DNA of 64,000 nt from Emiliania huxleyi CCMP1516 (Eukaryota; Haptophyta; Isochrysidales; Noelaerhabdaceae), in NCBI RefSeq assembly GCF_000372725.1, contig NW_005199601.1, positions 520,168-584,167 on the forward strand, given 5' to 3'. The notes beneath the pieces are model-generated. The model saw only the letters and a program-made list of their open reading frames with translations. It was not told the DNA's origin and searched no databases. Position numbers and translations under genes: made by a program. Numbering within the stretch: position 1 is the stretch's first letter; each line of letters begins with the position of its first letter. Shown here piece by piece: positions 10,635 through 21,881 of the stretch.

Positions 10635-11745
10635 TTAGTTCTCGGCGTCGACCGCCGCAGTCCGGAGCCACGTGACAAACGGCTCGACGCAGCGGCGAAG
10701 CGACGGCCTCAACGTCTCCGCCCACCCCAGCAGCAGCTCCTCCTCTATCAAGTCGGCCTCCCAGAGCGCCTTGAGCAGCGGCGCCGCCTGCGCCAGCAGC
10801 GCCGCCTCGCCCAGCGAGTCGCACGTCGCGCGCAGCAGCTCGAGCTGCGCCTCGCGCCGGTCGGCGCACCGGCACACCAGCCACCCCACCGGCTGCTGCC
10901 ACGCGCCGACCACCTACAGGACATGCCTCGGACGTGTCCTGCACGTGTCCTGGGCACGGGCTGCGGTCACGCGCCGACCACCTCGGCCGCCGCCGCAGTC
11001 GAGGCGGCCCCGCTCGGGTCGGCGGCCAAATCGACGCCGGCGGCGGCGAGGCGCGCTACCACGACGGAGAGCAGCGGCGCGAGGAGCCTAGAGGACGGTC
11101 GGTAGAAGGTTCGGAGAAGCTCGGCTGGCGGCTCGAGGCCGGCGAGCAGGAGGGGCGCGCCGCTGCGGCGCGTGCTCCTCGCATAGCACCAGCAGCCCGC
11201 CGCACACTGCGAGCGGTCCAGCGGCGTGCTCCGCCAGCTGCGCCACCACCTCCACAAGTGGGCGGCCGCGCGCGCTGAGGACGGCGCTCGCAAGCTCCGA
11301 CTCACGCTTGAGACGCGCGTCCGCGGCCGCCTTCGCGCTCGCCGCCGCCGCCGCCAGCTCGGCCGCCGCCGCCTCCCGCTGCTCGGTCGCCAGCCGCTCC
11401 TTTTCTGCCGCCTCGGCCGCATCCTTGGCCGCCTTTGCCTCGCGCGCCTCCTTTCGCTCGCGGTCGCGCTCCGCCTTGCTCTTCGGCCCCTTTGCGCCGC
11501 CGCCGCCCGCGGCCGCCGCCTCCTGCGCCTTCTTGGCAGCCACACGCTCGAGGCGCTCCTTCTCTCTCCGCTTCTCCTCCGGGTCCTCGTCGGCAATCGC
11601 GTGGAGCTGCTCCTCGAGCATCTGGCGGTACTCCTCGAACTCGCCGCGGAAGCGGCCGACCTTTTGGTCCTCGATGACCCAGATCTCCTTGCAGACCTTG
11701 TTGATGAGCTCGACGTTGTGCGTGATGACGAGCACGCCGCCCTTG

Positions 11746-11814
<69 letters not shown>

Positions 11815-11877
11815 GGGGTGAGGGTGAGGGTGGGGGTGGGGGTGGGGGTGAGGGTGAGGGTGAGGGCGAGGGTGGGG

Positions 11878-11922
<45 letters not shown>

Positions 11923-12047
11923 CCTTGAAGTGCTTGAGCCCCTCGACGAGGCAGTCCACCTAATGATGATAATAATAATCATAATACTAATAATAACAAT
12001 AATAATAACAATACTAAGAATGAGAAACGAGGCAGTCCACCGTCTCA

Positions 12048-12082
<35 letters not shown>

Positions 12083-14044
12083 GAGGTGCGTCTTGCGCAG
12101 CCCCATCTCGACGAAGACGACGCGCGACTTCTGGCCGCCCGAGAGGGTCGCGATCTCCTGCAGGTGGTGGTGGCCCTCGAGCCCAAACTTGCCCAGCGCG
12201 TTGCGGATCATCTGCACGTTGAGCTCGGGGAAGGTGTGCCGCAGGTACGAGACGGGCGTGAGCGCCTCGCCGGCAGCGAGCCGCACGCCCTTGGCCAGCT
12301 GGTCGGTCGAGTGCTGGTTGTAGAAGCCGATCTTGCACATGCGCGACTGGCGCACCTCTCCCTGCGTCGGCTCGAGCTCGCCCAGCATGAGCTTGAGCAG
12401 CGTCGACTTGCCCGTGCCGTTTGCTCCGACGAGTGCGATCCGCGAGTCCATGTTGAGCCCAAAGTCGACGCCGGTGAAGAGGAGGGGGCCCGGCTTGACG
12501 AGGGGAGGCCCGTCGGGGTTGGCCGGGTCCTCGCTCTCGATGCTGTACCGAAAGTCGACCTCGTCGACGGCGAGGATCGGCATCGGGATCTCGCCCGCCA
12601 CCGGAAACGTGATGTGCATGTTGAGTCTGCCGGCGAGCGAGTGGGGTCGGCTGCGGGCGAGCGAGTGGGGTCGGCTGCGGGCGAGCGAGTGGGGTCGGCT
12701 GTGGGCGAGCGAGTGGGGTCGGCTGTGGGCGAGCGAGTGGGGTCGGCTGTGGGCGAGCGAGTGGGGTCGGCTGTGGGCGAGCGAGTGGGGTCTGCTGTGG
12801 GCGAGTGGGTGAGCTCGGCTGCGGGCGAGGGGGCTGCCGCAGCAGCTGCCGCACCCCTTGATCTCGTCGAGCATGCCCTGCTCGTCATCGGAGCCGTCGC
12901 CGCCGCCCGCGCCGCCAAACCCGGCGAGCTCCCTCTGCTTTTGCGACGCCTTGCCCAGCACCAGCTGCATCTGCTTCTTGTACGCGGTCGTGTCGGCGCC
13001 GCCGTCCTTCTTGCCGAGCTCCTTGCTAACCTTGCCCTGCCTGCGCAGATCCTTGAGCTTCTTCTGCTGCCGCGTGTACTCCGCCTGGTACTCCTCGAGC
13101 CGCGTCGAGAAGACCTTTGCGAAGGTCTCGTACCCGCCCTTGTAGTCCTGCAGCTTCGACTGCCAGCAGTGCAGCGTGTCGGTGCAGACGGTGCCCAGAA
13201 AGTCGCGGTCGTGCGAGACGACCACGAGCGTGTGCTTCCACTTTTGGAGGTAGCCCTCGTTGGTTATCCTGGAGCCACACTGAGGTAAGAGCGAGGTTCG
13301 CTTACGCAGCCGATGGCGCGGCTTGCGGAACAGCGCGCGCGCGAGCGAGATCCGCATCCGCCAGCCGCCCGAAAAGGAGGCCGTCGGCCACGCCTTTTGC
13401 TCCTCGAGAAACTGGAGGCCGGAGAGGATGGCGGAGGCGCGCTGCTCGGCCGAGTCGGCGCCGATGTCTTGCAGCTCGTCGTACACCTCGTTGAGCCGCT
13501 CCTCGTCGTACCGGACCACGTCCTGGATCGTGATGTCGCCGTCCTTGTCCTTCTCCTCGAGCACCGTCACCTCGCGCCCCTCAAAGGTCAGCTTGGCGCC
13601 GACGGCGAAGGAGTCGCCCTGCAGCTTGGCCTCCTTGATGTAGCGCACGCCGCCCGCCTCCAGCTCGTCCGGCGTGATCCCGTTCGACTCGTCCAGCGAC
13701 AGGTTGTACGCGTCGGTCAGCCTCTCGAGCGTCCTCGCCTCGGCGAGCAGCGCGGTGCGGCGCGTGTCGGCGGCGACGACCATCTGCAGCGCGGTGATCT
13801 CGTCGGAGGCGGCCACCTCCTGCTCGACGAGCAGAATGTCCGTGTTCGGCGGGATGGCCTTTTTGATCTCCTCGCACGTGCCGTAGCCGATCGCGTGCAT
13901 GAGCGTCGACTTGCCGCAGCCGTTGGGGCCAATCAGGCCGTAGCGGTGCCCGTGGATCAGGGCGAGGCGCGCGTCCTTGAAGAGCGCCTTGCCGCCCATG
14001 GAGATGGAGAAGCGCGGGCAGATGATGTCGTCGGAGCCCTCCAT
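10635..14044 (-). CDS. ABCF (GCN20-type) translation ATPase fused to a C-terminal W2 (eIF5-type) domain
   Basis: Exons in phase: 14044..12855, 12626..12041, 11959..11924, 11741..about 11160, about 11160..10982 and 10913..10635 (TAA). NBD1 has Walker A GPNGCGKST and signature FSGGWRMRISLARALF; NBD2 has GANGTGKST, LSGGQKSRVVFVEMGL and Walker B LLLLDEPTNHLDL. The sequence continues VLVITHNVELINKVCKEIW, a long charged Ala/Glu/Lys helix, then REAQLELLRATCD...LLKALWEADLIEEELLLGW...VEPFVTWLRTA, a good match to the W2 (AA-box) domain of eIF5/eIF2B-epsilon. One unresolved +1 shift lies near 11160. NBD1 lacks its Walker B segment (about 13265-13320). Role: ribosome-associated ATPase; the W2 tail would be expected to contact eIF2. 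Confidence 0.8.
11742..11923 (-). repeat. GC-AG intron made of a hexanucleotide array
   Basis: An intron of the ABCF gene, almost entirely CCCTCA units on the coding strand (GTGAGG family on the plus strand) with occasional variants. Splicing CACTTCAAG to GGCGGCGTG gives HFK-GGVLVITHN, exactly the conserved ABCF path, so the donor is GC and the acceptor AG. Confidence 0.85.
12627..12854 (-). repeat. Intron built of a 24-bp tandem repeat
   Basis: About eight copies of a 24-bp unit (GAGTGGGGTCGGCTGTGGGC plus four bases on the plus strand). It is open in frame (SRPHSLAH repeats), but a GTGCGG donor after AAGGG and a CCGGCAG acceptor restore the conserved IKG-LNMHITFP join, so I read it as an intron. 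Confidence 0.65.
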
Positions 14045-16467
14045 CTTGTTGCCAGGGGGTCGCGCCGCGCGAGACCTCGCCTAACACCCGCGTACGCGTT
14101 AAAAAAAAAACTTTGTTATCCCGTATTCGGATTTTGCTATTTGTTCGTGGGGTATATGGCAGATTTGTCAATGGTACCGCGTCTGCGACGCGGGCCTCTT
14201 GCGGCACCCTTTACATACATCTTGCGCGCTGCAGGCGCGGTCAAAATACATGTAACGCAAAAAACAAATCATCAGCCCTCCAGGCCCCAAATGACGTGTG
14301 AGTGTTAGAGTTGTTTGGTATTGCTAAAAATCTCTCTCTCTAAATAACGCAACAAAAAATCACAACAAAGCCCCTAGCGTTTCCCGTAATTACCAAGAGT
14401 TGCCAGCGTGACCACAGCGCACAGGAAACCCAGAACGTCGCCTCGAGACAAACAATGGTGCGCGCGCCCGCCCCGCCCGCGCCCACGGCGGCCCGCGCGC
14501 GCGCGCGCGCGGTAGTAGGAGTAGGCTGCGGGTCGTACCGCACCGGTGGTTCACCACCGGTCGCTGGTCCTCGGGAGCAACGAACCGAGCAGCCAGAACC
14601 ATGTGCGCCAAACAGCAGCACATTTAGCGACTAGCAGAGCACCAGTCGAGGTGCTGCCCGCCGAGGCCCGAGCACGCGAGGAAGCGCGAGACGGGGCGGC
14701 GTGTGGGCCGCCCGGCGAGCAAAACGACCGGTGCCGCGCGCGTCGCGTGCGTCAAGCAGTCGAGAAGGTCGAGAAGGTCGAGAAAGAAGGTCGAGTCTCG
14801 AGAAGGTCGAGAAGGTCGAGAAGGTCGAGAAGGGCGAGAATAGGGTGCCCACAGGACCCAAAAAAAGAAAAGAAAAAAGAAATGGGCCACCCCCGATCGC
14901 AGCACTTCGTGTTGGAGACATGGAGAGTCGAGATATTGAGAGTGTGACTAGGAGGGTGGGACGCTGGGGATTCTCAAAGGTATACCCTTGGAATGGCCGG
15001 ATCCAGCCTTAAAAGTACGAGATCGCGCGCGCTTCGCGCGCTGCACCGCCTGTTCTCCGCGGCTGCGTGACGAACGCGCGTGCCGTGTACCAGCAGAGTT
15101 GGGCGCGCGCGGCGCGACGGCGCCCGCGAGGGAAGGCGCGGGTGCAGCGGCCGCCGGCGGCCGTACCGCCCGCCAGCCGGCGCAGCAGCGGCCAGCGCAG
15201 CGGCCGCCGGCGCAGCAGCCAGAGCAGCCGGTGCGCGCCTTGCGAGGCGAGTACTGCCGCCCGGCAGCCTTGAGGCGGCCGGGCGGCAGTACTCGTTCGA
15301 ACTTTGCGAGCCGTGCGCGCGCCGAGGCGCCCGCGGCGCCGCGCCCGCCCGGCTGCCAGTAGGAGGCGGCGCAATATGGCCTATAGTACAGCCCTTGAGG
15401 AGGAGGAAGAGGCTGGCTGGCAGTGCTGTATGCCGCCGAGGGGCAGTTTTGGGGTGCTGTCCCCATCCCAGGGGGCTGCAGAAGGCGTCCGCAACCGGGA
15501 CAACCCGCCCCCCCCGCCGAGGCCGGTCGAAGCCCACTTGAGCACAGCCATGAGGAGTCCTCTTGGTGCTCCTGGCGGCCGTTCAAAGCTCGGGCGCGCG
15601 CCGAGGGGGGGGGGGGGTCTTGCTTGCTCCACATCGAGCGCGCCATCGGTCCGGACCGGTGCGCGCAATGAGGGTAGGCCTGCACAAGGTCTGAGCCGCG
15701 GGCGCTCGGCGCCAAGTGCAGTGTCACGCATGCATGCGAAGGGGACACAATGGGGAACCCTCGTTTCCTAGTCACTCGGTCCCCCAACTACGGAGGAGGC
15801 CTCGCTCCTATTGGAACACTCCAACACATCAGATTTGCCTCGTGCGTCCCTTTTTGAGTCGGAAAGCTATTTTCTTTTGGGTCCTGTGGGCACCCTACAG
15901 TAGCCTAGTAGTTTCGACTGCCGTGTGCCCCGAGGCGCGAGGGCGGAGGGCCGCTGGGGGACGGGAACGCTGGCGTAGATGATGGTATTACACACCGGCG
16001 CACACTCGAGGGTCAACACATACATGGTGTTTCTTACCTACCTTACCCTTTGCATTACCTCCACGCTTCAGCCAACGCTGGCCACGTGCCAGCCCCGATC
16101 ACAGTGCGACCCAGCAGCAGCGCTGGGCTCTGCGGCACAAAGAATCGTTCGGTCGCACCTCGGCTCGTTGTCATCTTCCAACCGCCTCCTCGGACAGGGT
16201 TTTGGAGGCTCGGGGTGGAGGGCCAGTGCTGCAGCGAGCCGCTCGCGCTCGAACGCAGTCGGCGCTCCCTGCACGCTGCGTGGGATGCGGTGGCAGGCCG
16301 TGCCGCAAAACCAGGGCCTCTGGACTTTGGTCGGTCCAGCTCTGTGAGAGCACGCCCTGTCCCAGCTGTTGTGCTCGGCCGAGCTTTTGCTCGGTCGCGG
16401 CCCTGGCTCCATGGCGGCGCGGCGCTGCCCTGTCGTTCGGCCCGCCACGACGCCGTTGGGCTGCCGG
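14045..16467. other. Repeat-rich intergenic region
   Basis: No gene recognised. It contains an inverted copy (14606..14770) of a block at 44446..44609; a 17-bp perfect hairpin (15248..15264 with 15279..15295); and a near-perfect inverted pair AGGGTGCCCACAGGACCCAA (about 14842) and its complement (about 15873..15900), about 1.06 kb apart, which could be ends of a small element. GAGAAGGTC-type arrays sit at 14758-14832. Confidence 0.5.
14606..14770 (-). repeat. Dispersed repeat, inverted copy of 44446..44609
   Basis: About 165 bp, nearly identical to the other copy on the opposite strand, ending in the shared phrase ACTAGCAGAGCACCAG (here) / CTGGTGCTCTGCTAGT (there). The open frame (LDCLTHATRAAPVVLLAGRP) is shared but matches no protein I know. 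Confidence 0.75.
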
Positions 16468-17129
16468 CTAGGGGAGACACCAGCGTCGAGGAAGAGGACG
16501 GCCGAGTCGGGAGCGCCGGCTCCGCTCTAGGATCAGCGCTACTTGCACGAGCTGCTCCTCCTGCGCACGGATGTCTCCTCCTCGGAGGTCCGACCACCCC
16601 TGCACTCCGAAGTGGGCCCTGAGCTCGGCTAGCGCCCCGTGGGGCATGACACTCGGCTGCCCGTCCTCCCTCTTTCTCGTGCGCGCCTGTTCAAGGCTGT
16701 CTCGCAGGTGTGTGGCCTCGCCAGGCGAGAGCCCCTCCGCCAGCCTGTGCTCGGGTTCCCACCTGTCCGTATCCCCCAGTAGGGGGAAGCCCTTCCATTG
16801 CACGAGGTATTCCAGCTCGTTCGGCGCTCCGGACTCGCGGACGTCGACGATGCGCTCGATCTCGTACCCCTGCCGGTACTTGTCGATCTCTTCCTGGAGC
16901 GGCGCGACGTGACGAGGCGGGTCCTCGCCGTGCCACTTGTCGGAGGAGGCCCGGAGCCAGCGCACTGCCACCGCGTCCCGCAGCGTGACACCCACCACAG
17001 GTTCTTGTATTCCAGTGCGATCTTGTTTTCCCAGCTGGACGTTCGCCCTTGGGTATGCACCAGCAGGCGATCGCTCATGACCTCCCACGGGGCCCACCCC
17101 TTGGCGTGGTACATGTCAACCCATCTCAC
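16468..17129 (-). pseudogene. Chromodomain-bearing transposon remnant
   Basis: Residues coded at 16866..16741 form a chromodomain (YEIERIVDVRESG...EYLVQWKGFPL...DRWEPEHRL) with the aromatic residues and the W-E-P-E-x-x-L end used by chromovirus integrases and other mobile elements. The upstream part (DMYHAKGWAPWEVMSDRLL) is in another frame, so the ORF is broken near 17000. No integrase core survives. Confidence 0.6.
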
Positions 17130-18433
17130 TAGGCCCAGCCCAACAGACGGCTTCTGAGGAAGCCGTCGCCCGCGCCTTGCCTGTCGCGCGAATCGTGTTG
17201 TGCGCGATTCCTTCTCAGTCGTTCTTCACACGGCAATCGCAGAGTAGATTGTGAAAGAGCTTGCCTGCGGCGAGGGCGCCGTGCCCAGTGTAAAGAAAGA
17301 AATTTTACGCTAGGGAGCACATCGCGGAGCACTTGGACGGCACTTGGAGTGCAGTCGGCAACCTCACATCCAGGGCCGGGGAGCTCAGAAGCGCACCCAG
17401 CGGGCCGGATGATCGGTATCGGGTTACGGGCTAGAGAGCCCTAGCCCCGGGGGTGCGCGGTCGCAGGGCCATAACACAGGTCTCCGAGGGATAGCTCCGC
17501 GCTCCGGGTTTCCCCTAGCAGCAGAACGCACCCTCTACTCAGAGCTAGTAATACGAGAATACTCTCCGAGGGTTAGCCCCGCGTACCAGGTTTCCCCTTA
17601 ACTGCAGCACGCCCCCTCTACTCGGAGCTAGTGATACGGGAATACGTACCGCCCCCACGCAGTACCTGTACTACTCGACGATAATACAAGAATACGCAGC
17701 TTGGAAGTTGCAGACGCCTATAAAGAAAAAACAGCACGCTAAATTTCGGCGGCTAAAAAGCAAAGGACGGGCGCTTTTGATCGGCAAAGCAAAGTTGGAG
17801 TAACGGCGACCGCGTCACCACAATGCCAGTCGCCTGTCGAGCAGCCTTGGCGGCGCGCATGCGCCGCAGGGTTGACCGACGGCCGCGCGCCTCGAGCCTC
17901 TCGCTCCACTCGCGGCACGACGCACCCCGCGCGCCGGTCAGCGCAACAGGAGTATTGCGACATGCTGCACAACGCCAAGGACAGCACTGAGAAGCTGGCG
18001 CCAGTCGCCCACCAGCATGTCTCAGCACCGGGTGAGGGAGCATGCTGCGCACGCTGATGCAGCACGAGGTCACCACCAATCAGGCCCTCACGCCACTGCA
18101 CGGCCGCCCTCGAGCACCAGCAGCCGCGCTGCGCCATGCTCAAGCTCAGGAGGCCACCCTGCTTCTCGCAGCTTTGTGCAGCGCAGCGAGCGAGCAGCGC
18201 CGCACCAGGCGGACCCATGGCGTACTCAGCCAGCCGTGAGGCGGAGGCAGGCCGAGTGAGCGCGAGCCGCGCGGGAGGCCATGCCCCGCGCACCGGCGAG
18301 CGAGTGGCACGAAAGAGTGCAAGAGTCGCGCATGCTTTTGCGTAACGGTGGGCAACGCGGTAAAATTCTTTCCAGGCCTCTTGCCGGCTCGCCTCGACCT
18401 GTCACTCGTCTCAGTGCAAACTTTCGTCTCAAT
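17130..18433. other. Intergenic with a diverged tandem duplication
   Basis: No gene recognised. Two related units of about 83 bp (about 17480-17560 and 17563-17645) share TCTCCGAGGG...GGTTTCCCCT...CTACTC(A/G)GAGCTAGT, with a third partial relative after them. AT-rich 3' flank near 17720. Confidence 0.5.
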
Positions 18434-19737
18434 ATGTGGTGGAGATCCGCTCTACTCCTGCTCCTGCTCTCGTTCCGTCAATCCAGCGGCTCCGCTGAGG
18501 ACGAGGCCGTCCCGCGGATGTTGCAGCTCTTCCAGCAGGCGGTCGCGTACGACGGCACACTCCCGCTCACGGTGCTGCCGTTTGACCTGGCCGGCGAGGG
18601 AGGCGGTCAGAGTCCCGCCGCTGGCGGCTCGAGCGGCTCGGCGTGGAGCGTGGAGTTCGCGGTGCGCGAGGCTGCGCCCGCCGTCCCTCTCACGGAGCCA
18701 GCGCGCTCCTTTGACGCCGCCTTTGACAGCGTCGGCGCTGCGCTCATCGAGGGCAGGTTCGGCGAGGCGGGCGCGGGGCTGCACGCTCTGTGCGAGCGGG
18801 CGGCGGCGGCGGCGGCAGCGGCGGCGTCCCGAAGCGGCGGCGCTGATGCCGACGCGCGCAGGCGCGCGTCTGTCCTCGAGCCTTCGGGAGAGGTTTGCCG
18901 AGATTCGCCGAGATTGCCCGGGATGACCCGAGGCGGTGTCAGAATTAGGCTCGCGTCGGTCCTCGTGCCGTGGGGAGAGACGTGCGCGCTGCTGTCGGCG
19001 TACCTGCCTCCGGGGCGGGCGGACGAGCCGCCGCCGGCGCAGAGCGGGAGCGAGGACCACCGAAGGCTGACTCTGCTGCTGCTAGAGCTCGGCGGGCCGC
19101 TGCTCCACTACGCCCTCGTCGGCGTCGTTAATGAGGGAGGAGCGGTCATTCATTAGGCGGGCCGCTGCTCCACTACGCCCTCCTCGGCGTCCTCGCCGAG
19201 CCACTCGTGTCCGCCCAGTCGCTCGCCCGCCTCGCCGACGCCTCGAGCCGGCTCGGCGGCGGCGGCACGACTCGGCGCGCCGCCCTCGCCTCCGCCGTCG
19301 CCGCCGCGTCGTCGCCGTCGGTGGCGTCTCGCTCGAGGGCTGCGGACGAGCTGCGCAGGCGATCTCGCCTCATCTCGCTTTCATCTCGCTTTCATCTCGC
19401 TTTCATCTCGGGCCATCTCGCTTTCATCTCGGGCCATCTCGGGCCATCTCGGGCCATCTCGGGCCATCCGAGGGCGGGTGAGCTGCACGGTGAGAATAAG
19501 AAGACGAGTCATGATGACACAGGCAGGGGCTCTGCGATACCGCCGAGTCCTCGCCCTCCGACGAGGGAAGCGGCGAGGGGAAGGCGGAGGAGCTGGGGTT
19601 GAGCCGTTCTCGGCCGAGATATGCCGAGATATGATGGCGAGAGGATGGGCGAGAGTAGGCGGAGCGCCAGCTGGGCGTGCGCGTCTGCGCGGCGCTGCTG
19701 CTGCGGGCGCGCGCAGAGGGCCTCTCGCTGACAACCC

Positions 19738-19793
<56 letters not shown>

Positions 19794-21881
19794 CCTCCCT
19801 CTCTCTCTCTCTCCCTCTCTCTCTCTCTCCCTCTCTCTCTCTCTCCCTCTCTCTCAGATCACGCGAGATCACGCGAGATCACGCGAGATCGCGCGAGCTC
19901 GCCGCGAGATCAGGCGGCGCGCGAGCACGAGGCGGTGGAGGTGCTCACGGCAGAGGTGGTCGCCTCGCCGACGCTGCACGCCTACCTCAGCGCCTTTGCC
20001 GTCGCGTCCCGCCTCCCGCCCCCCAAAGGCAGCGGCAGAGGCGGCGGGCACAGCTCCGGTTCTTGGCGCGGCTCCATCTTGTTCACCGCGCGGTCCGTTG
20101 GTGCACTCAGGAGGCGGGCGGGCGGCGCGGCTCCGCTTCTCGCTAGAGGCGATGCTCGAGGTGCTCGAGGCCTCGCTGCAGGCACCGCAGCACCGCAGCA
20201 CCGCAGCACCGCAGCACCGCAGCACGGCCTCTAAGCTCATCTCGGCGAATCTCGGCGAATCTCGGCGAATCTCGCCGCATCTCGGCGAATCTCGGCGCAT
20301 CTCGCCGCATCTCGCCGCATCTCGCCGCATCTCGCCGCAGGCACCGCAGCACGGGCTCGCGTCGGAAGGACACCTCCTCCGCTGGCAGCTCCGCCGCATG
20401 CTCGGGTTCGGAGTCCCGCCTGCCGGAGGCGCCGCCGCGCCGCCCCTCGATTGCCCGCCGCCGCCGCCGTCGCCGCGGCTGGACGCGCCTCGGCTGCTCA
20501 TCGTGATGCCGTTTGTCGCTGCCGAGCGGCGCCGGTTGACCGAGAACTTAGGCTGCCGGGCCTTCTTTCTGCTGAGGTCCGTGCGCCGCCAGCTTCTGTC
20601 TTGAGGGCGAAGGCGTTCTGCTTAGGCCGCTGGGCCCTCGGCGGCCCGTACTCGCCGTGCTCCGGCGGCGGGGGCAGCGGCGGTGGGCGGGGAGGGGGAG
20701 GGGGCGGCGGTGGCGGTGGAGGGGCCGGCGGGCGTGTGAACGCCGGCGAGAGCCCCGTCGACCTCGATCTGCTGATCGCGGACCCGCCGGGGGGAGACGC
20801 AGACGCATGGGCCGACCCGGCGACGCTGCTCGGCGGCGCGGCGGCTTGCTTCCGGAGGGCGGCGTTGGTCCACGCCAACCTCACCGCCGCCGAGCAGCAC
20901 TACATCGGCGGCTGGTCCAACATCGGGCCAAACAACCTCTTCCGCGCCGTGCTGCTGCACCCGTCCGGCCGCGTGCCCTAGACTTGGAAGAGAAGACTCG
21001 GAAGCACGCATTCTCGTCCTCCCAAGTAGCGCTCGAGAGGACACGGGCCACCGCTTGTGCTCGACCGCACTCAAGCTGTCTTCGGCCGTACTCGCACCCG
21101 CTGCCCCGAGGCTCGCGTATTCAGCGTGTTAGGCCGCGTGCACGAGGCGTACGACGCGCTGTTTTGGATGGAGGCGGACACACACTCACTCATACACACG
21201 CACCCGCCCCGCCCGCACGGCACCCACACACGCGTGGTGCCGAGCGGGCCATCTCGGGTCATCTCGGGTCATCTCGGGTCATCTCGGGTCATCTCGGGTC
21301 ACCTCGGGTCATCTCGGGTCATCTCGGGTCATCTCGGGTCATCTCGGGCCATCTCGGGTCATCTCGGGTCATCTCGGGTCATCTCGGGTCATCTCGGGTC
21401 ATCTCGGGTCGTCTCGACACAACAGGCGGACGTGGTGCCAATCGCGCCGCGTTGGCTCGACCGGTTGCTCGAGGAGGCGGGCGCGCGCTCGTACTGGCGC
21501 AAGGGGCCGGCGCAGCAGCCGACGCTGCAGCACGACATGGTGTCGACACACCACTACCACATGAACAGCGTCGGCCTCTACCGCCTCGGCCAGCCCTGCT
21601 ACAGGGCGCTGCTCGCGCGCGTCGCCGCCGAGCACGGCGACGCCCCGCACGACGTCTCCCACCACCTCTTCCTGCACGAGCCGCGCCACTTCCACATCTG
21701 GCAGGCGCACGCGCATCGCTTCCTCTACACCGACTTCGTCCAGAACCGGCTCGACGAGTGGTCCCTCGACGACATCGCCGCCGTCTCGCCCGACACCGTG
21801 CTCGTCCACGGCAAGACGCCCGACCCGTCCGTCTTCGCGGCCTTCGACGCGCAGCGCGAGCCCGGGGCGGGAGGCGCGTGA
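18434..21881 (+). CDS. Secreted/type II glycosyltransferase-like protein
   Basis: Start MWWRSALLLLLLSFRQSSGS is a signal peptide or anchor. Resolved exons: 18434..19091, 19157..about 19350, (unresolved 19480-20110), ..20181, 20341..20551, 20626..20967, 21133..21173, 21426..21881. Splicing yields RLLIVMPFVAAERRRLTENLGRWALGG..., NIGPNNLFRAVLLHPSGRVHEAYDALFWME-ADVVPIAPRWLDRLL...HHYHMNSVGLYRLG. The FWMEAD motif followed by xPxxPxWLD is typical of a nucleotide-sugar transferase of the GT-A kind, a family I recognise only from uncharacterised algal proteins. Five introns use GC donors: 19092..19156, 20182..20340, 20552..20625, 20968..21132 and 21174..21425. Each starts with a copy of the next exon's first bases. 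Confidence 0.65.
19734..19857 (+). repeat. CT/CCCT microsatellite
   Basis: A polypyrimidine tract inside an unresolved intron of the glycosyltransferase-like gene. Confidence 0.9.
20182..20340 (+). repeat. GC-AG intron with 10-bp satellite
   Basis: Contains CACCGCAG units and then about eleven 10-bp units alternating TCTCGGCGAA and TCTCGCCGCA. Its first bases (GCACCGCAGCAC) repeat the start of the next exon at 20341. Confidence 0.85.
21174..21425 (+). repeat. GC-AG intron with 10-bp satellite (TCATCTCGGG)n
   Basis: About seventeen copies of TCATCTCGGG or close variants. GGCGGAC occurs at both intron ends; splicing restores FWME-ADVVPIAP. Confidence 0.85.

Noticed and set aside
11742-11923. 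GTGAGG array as an internal telomere tract
   Set aside because: The unit differs from known telomere repeats and the array is spliced out precisely as an intron of the ABCF gene.
12208-12918. In-frame SRPHSLAH repeat as a coding low-complexity linker in the ABCF protein
   Set aside because: GT and AG sites exactly flank it and restore the conserved IKG-LNMHITFP path; other introns of this gene are also satellites. Kept as intron, with moderate confidence.
13313-14308. 331-codon plus-strand ORF opposite the ABCF N-terminus
   Set aside because: Antisense shadow of a clear ATPase; it continues into noncoding AT-rich sequence past 14044.
14948-15787. Overlapping ORFs on both strands (up to 279 codons)
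   Set aside because: All-frame openness in GC-rich DNA; no motif and biased Arg/Ala/Gly/Pro composition.
20182-21425. Regular short direct repeats that could suggest a CRISPR array
   Set aside because: The units are 10-bp satellites without unique spacers, inside introns of a eukaryotic gene.
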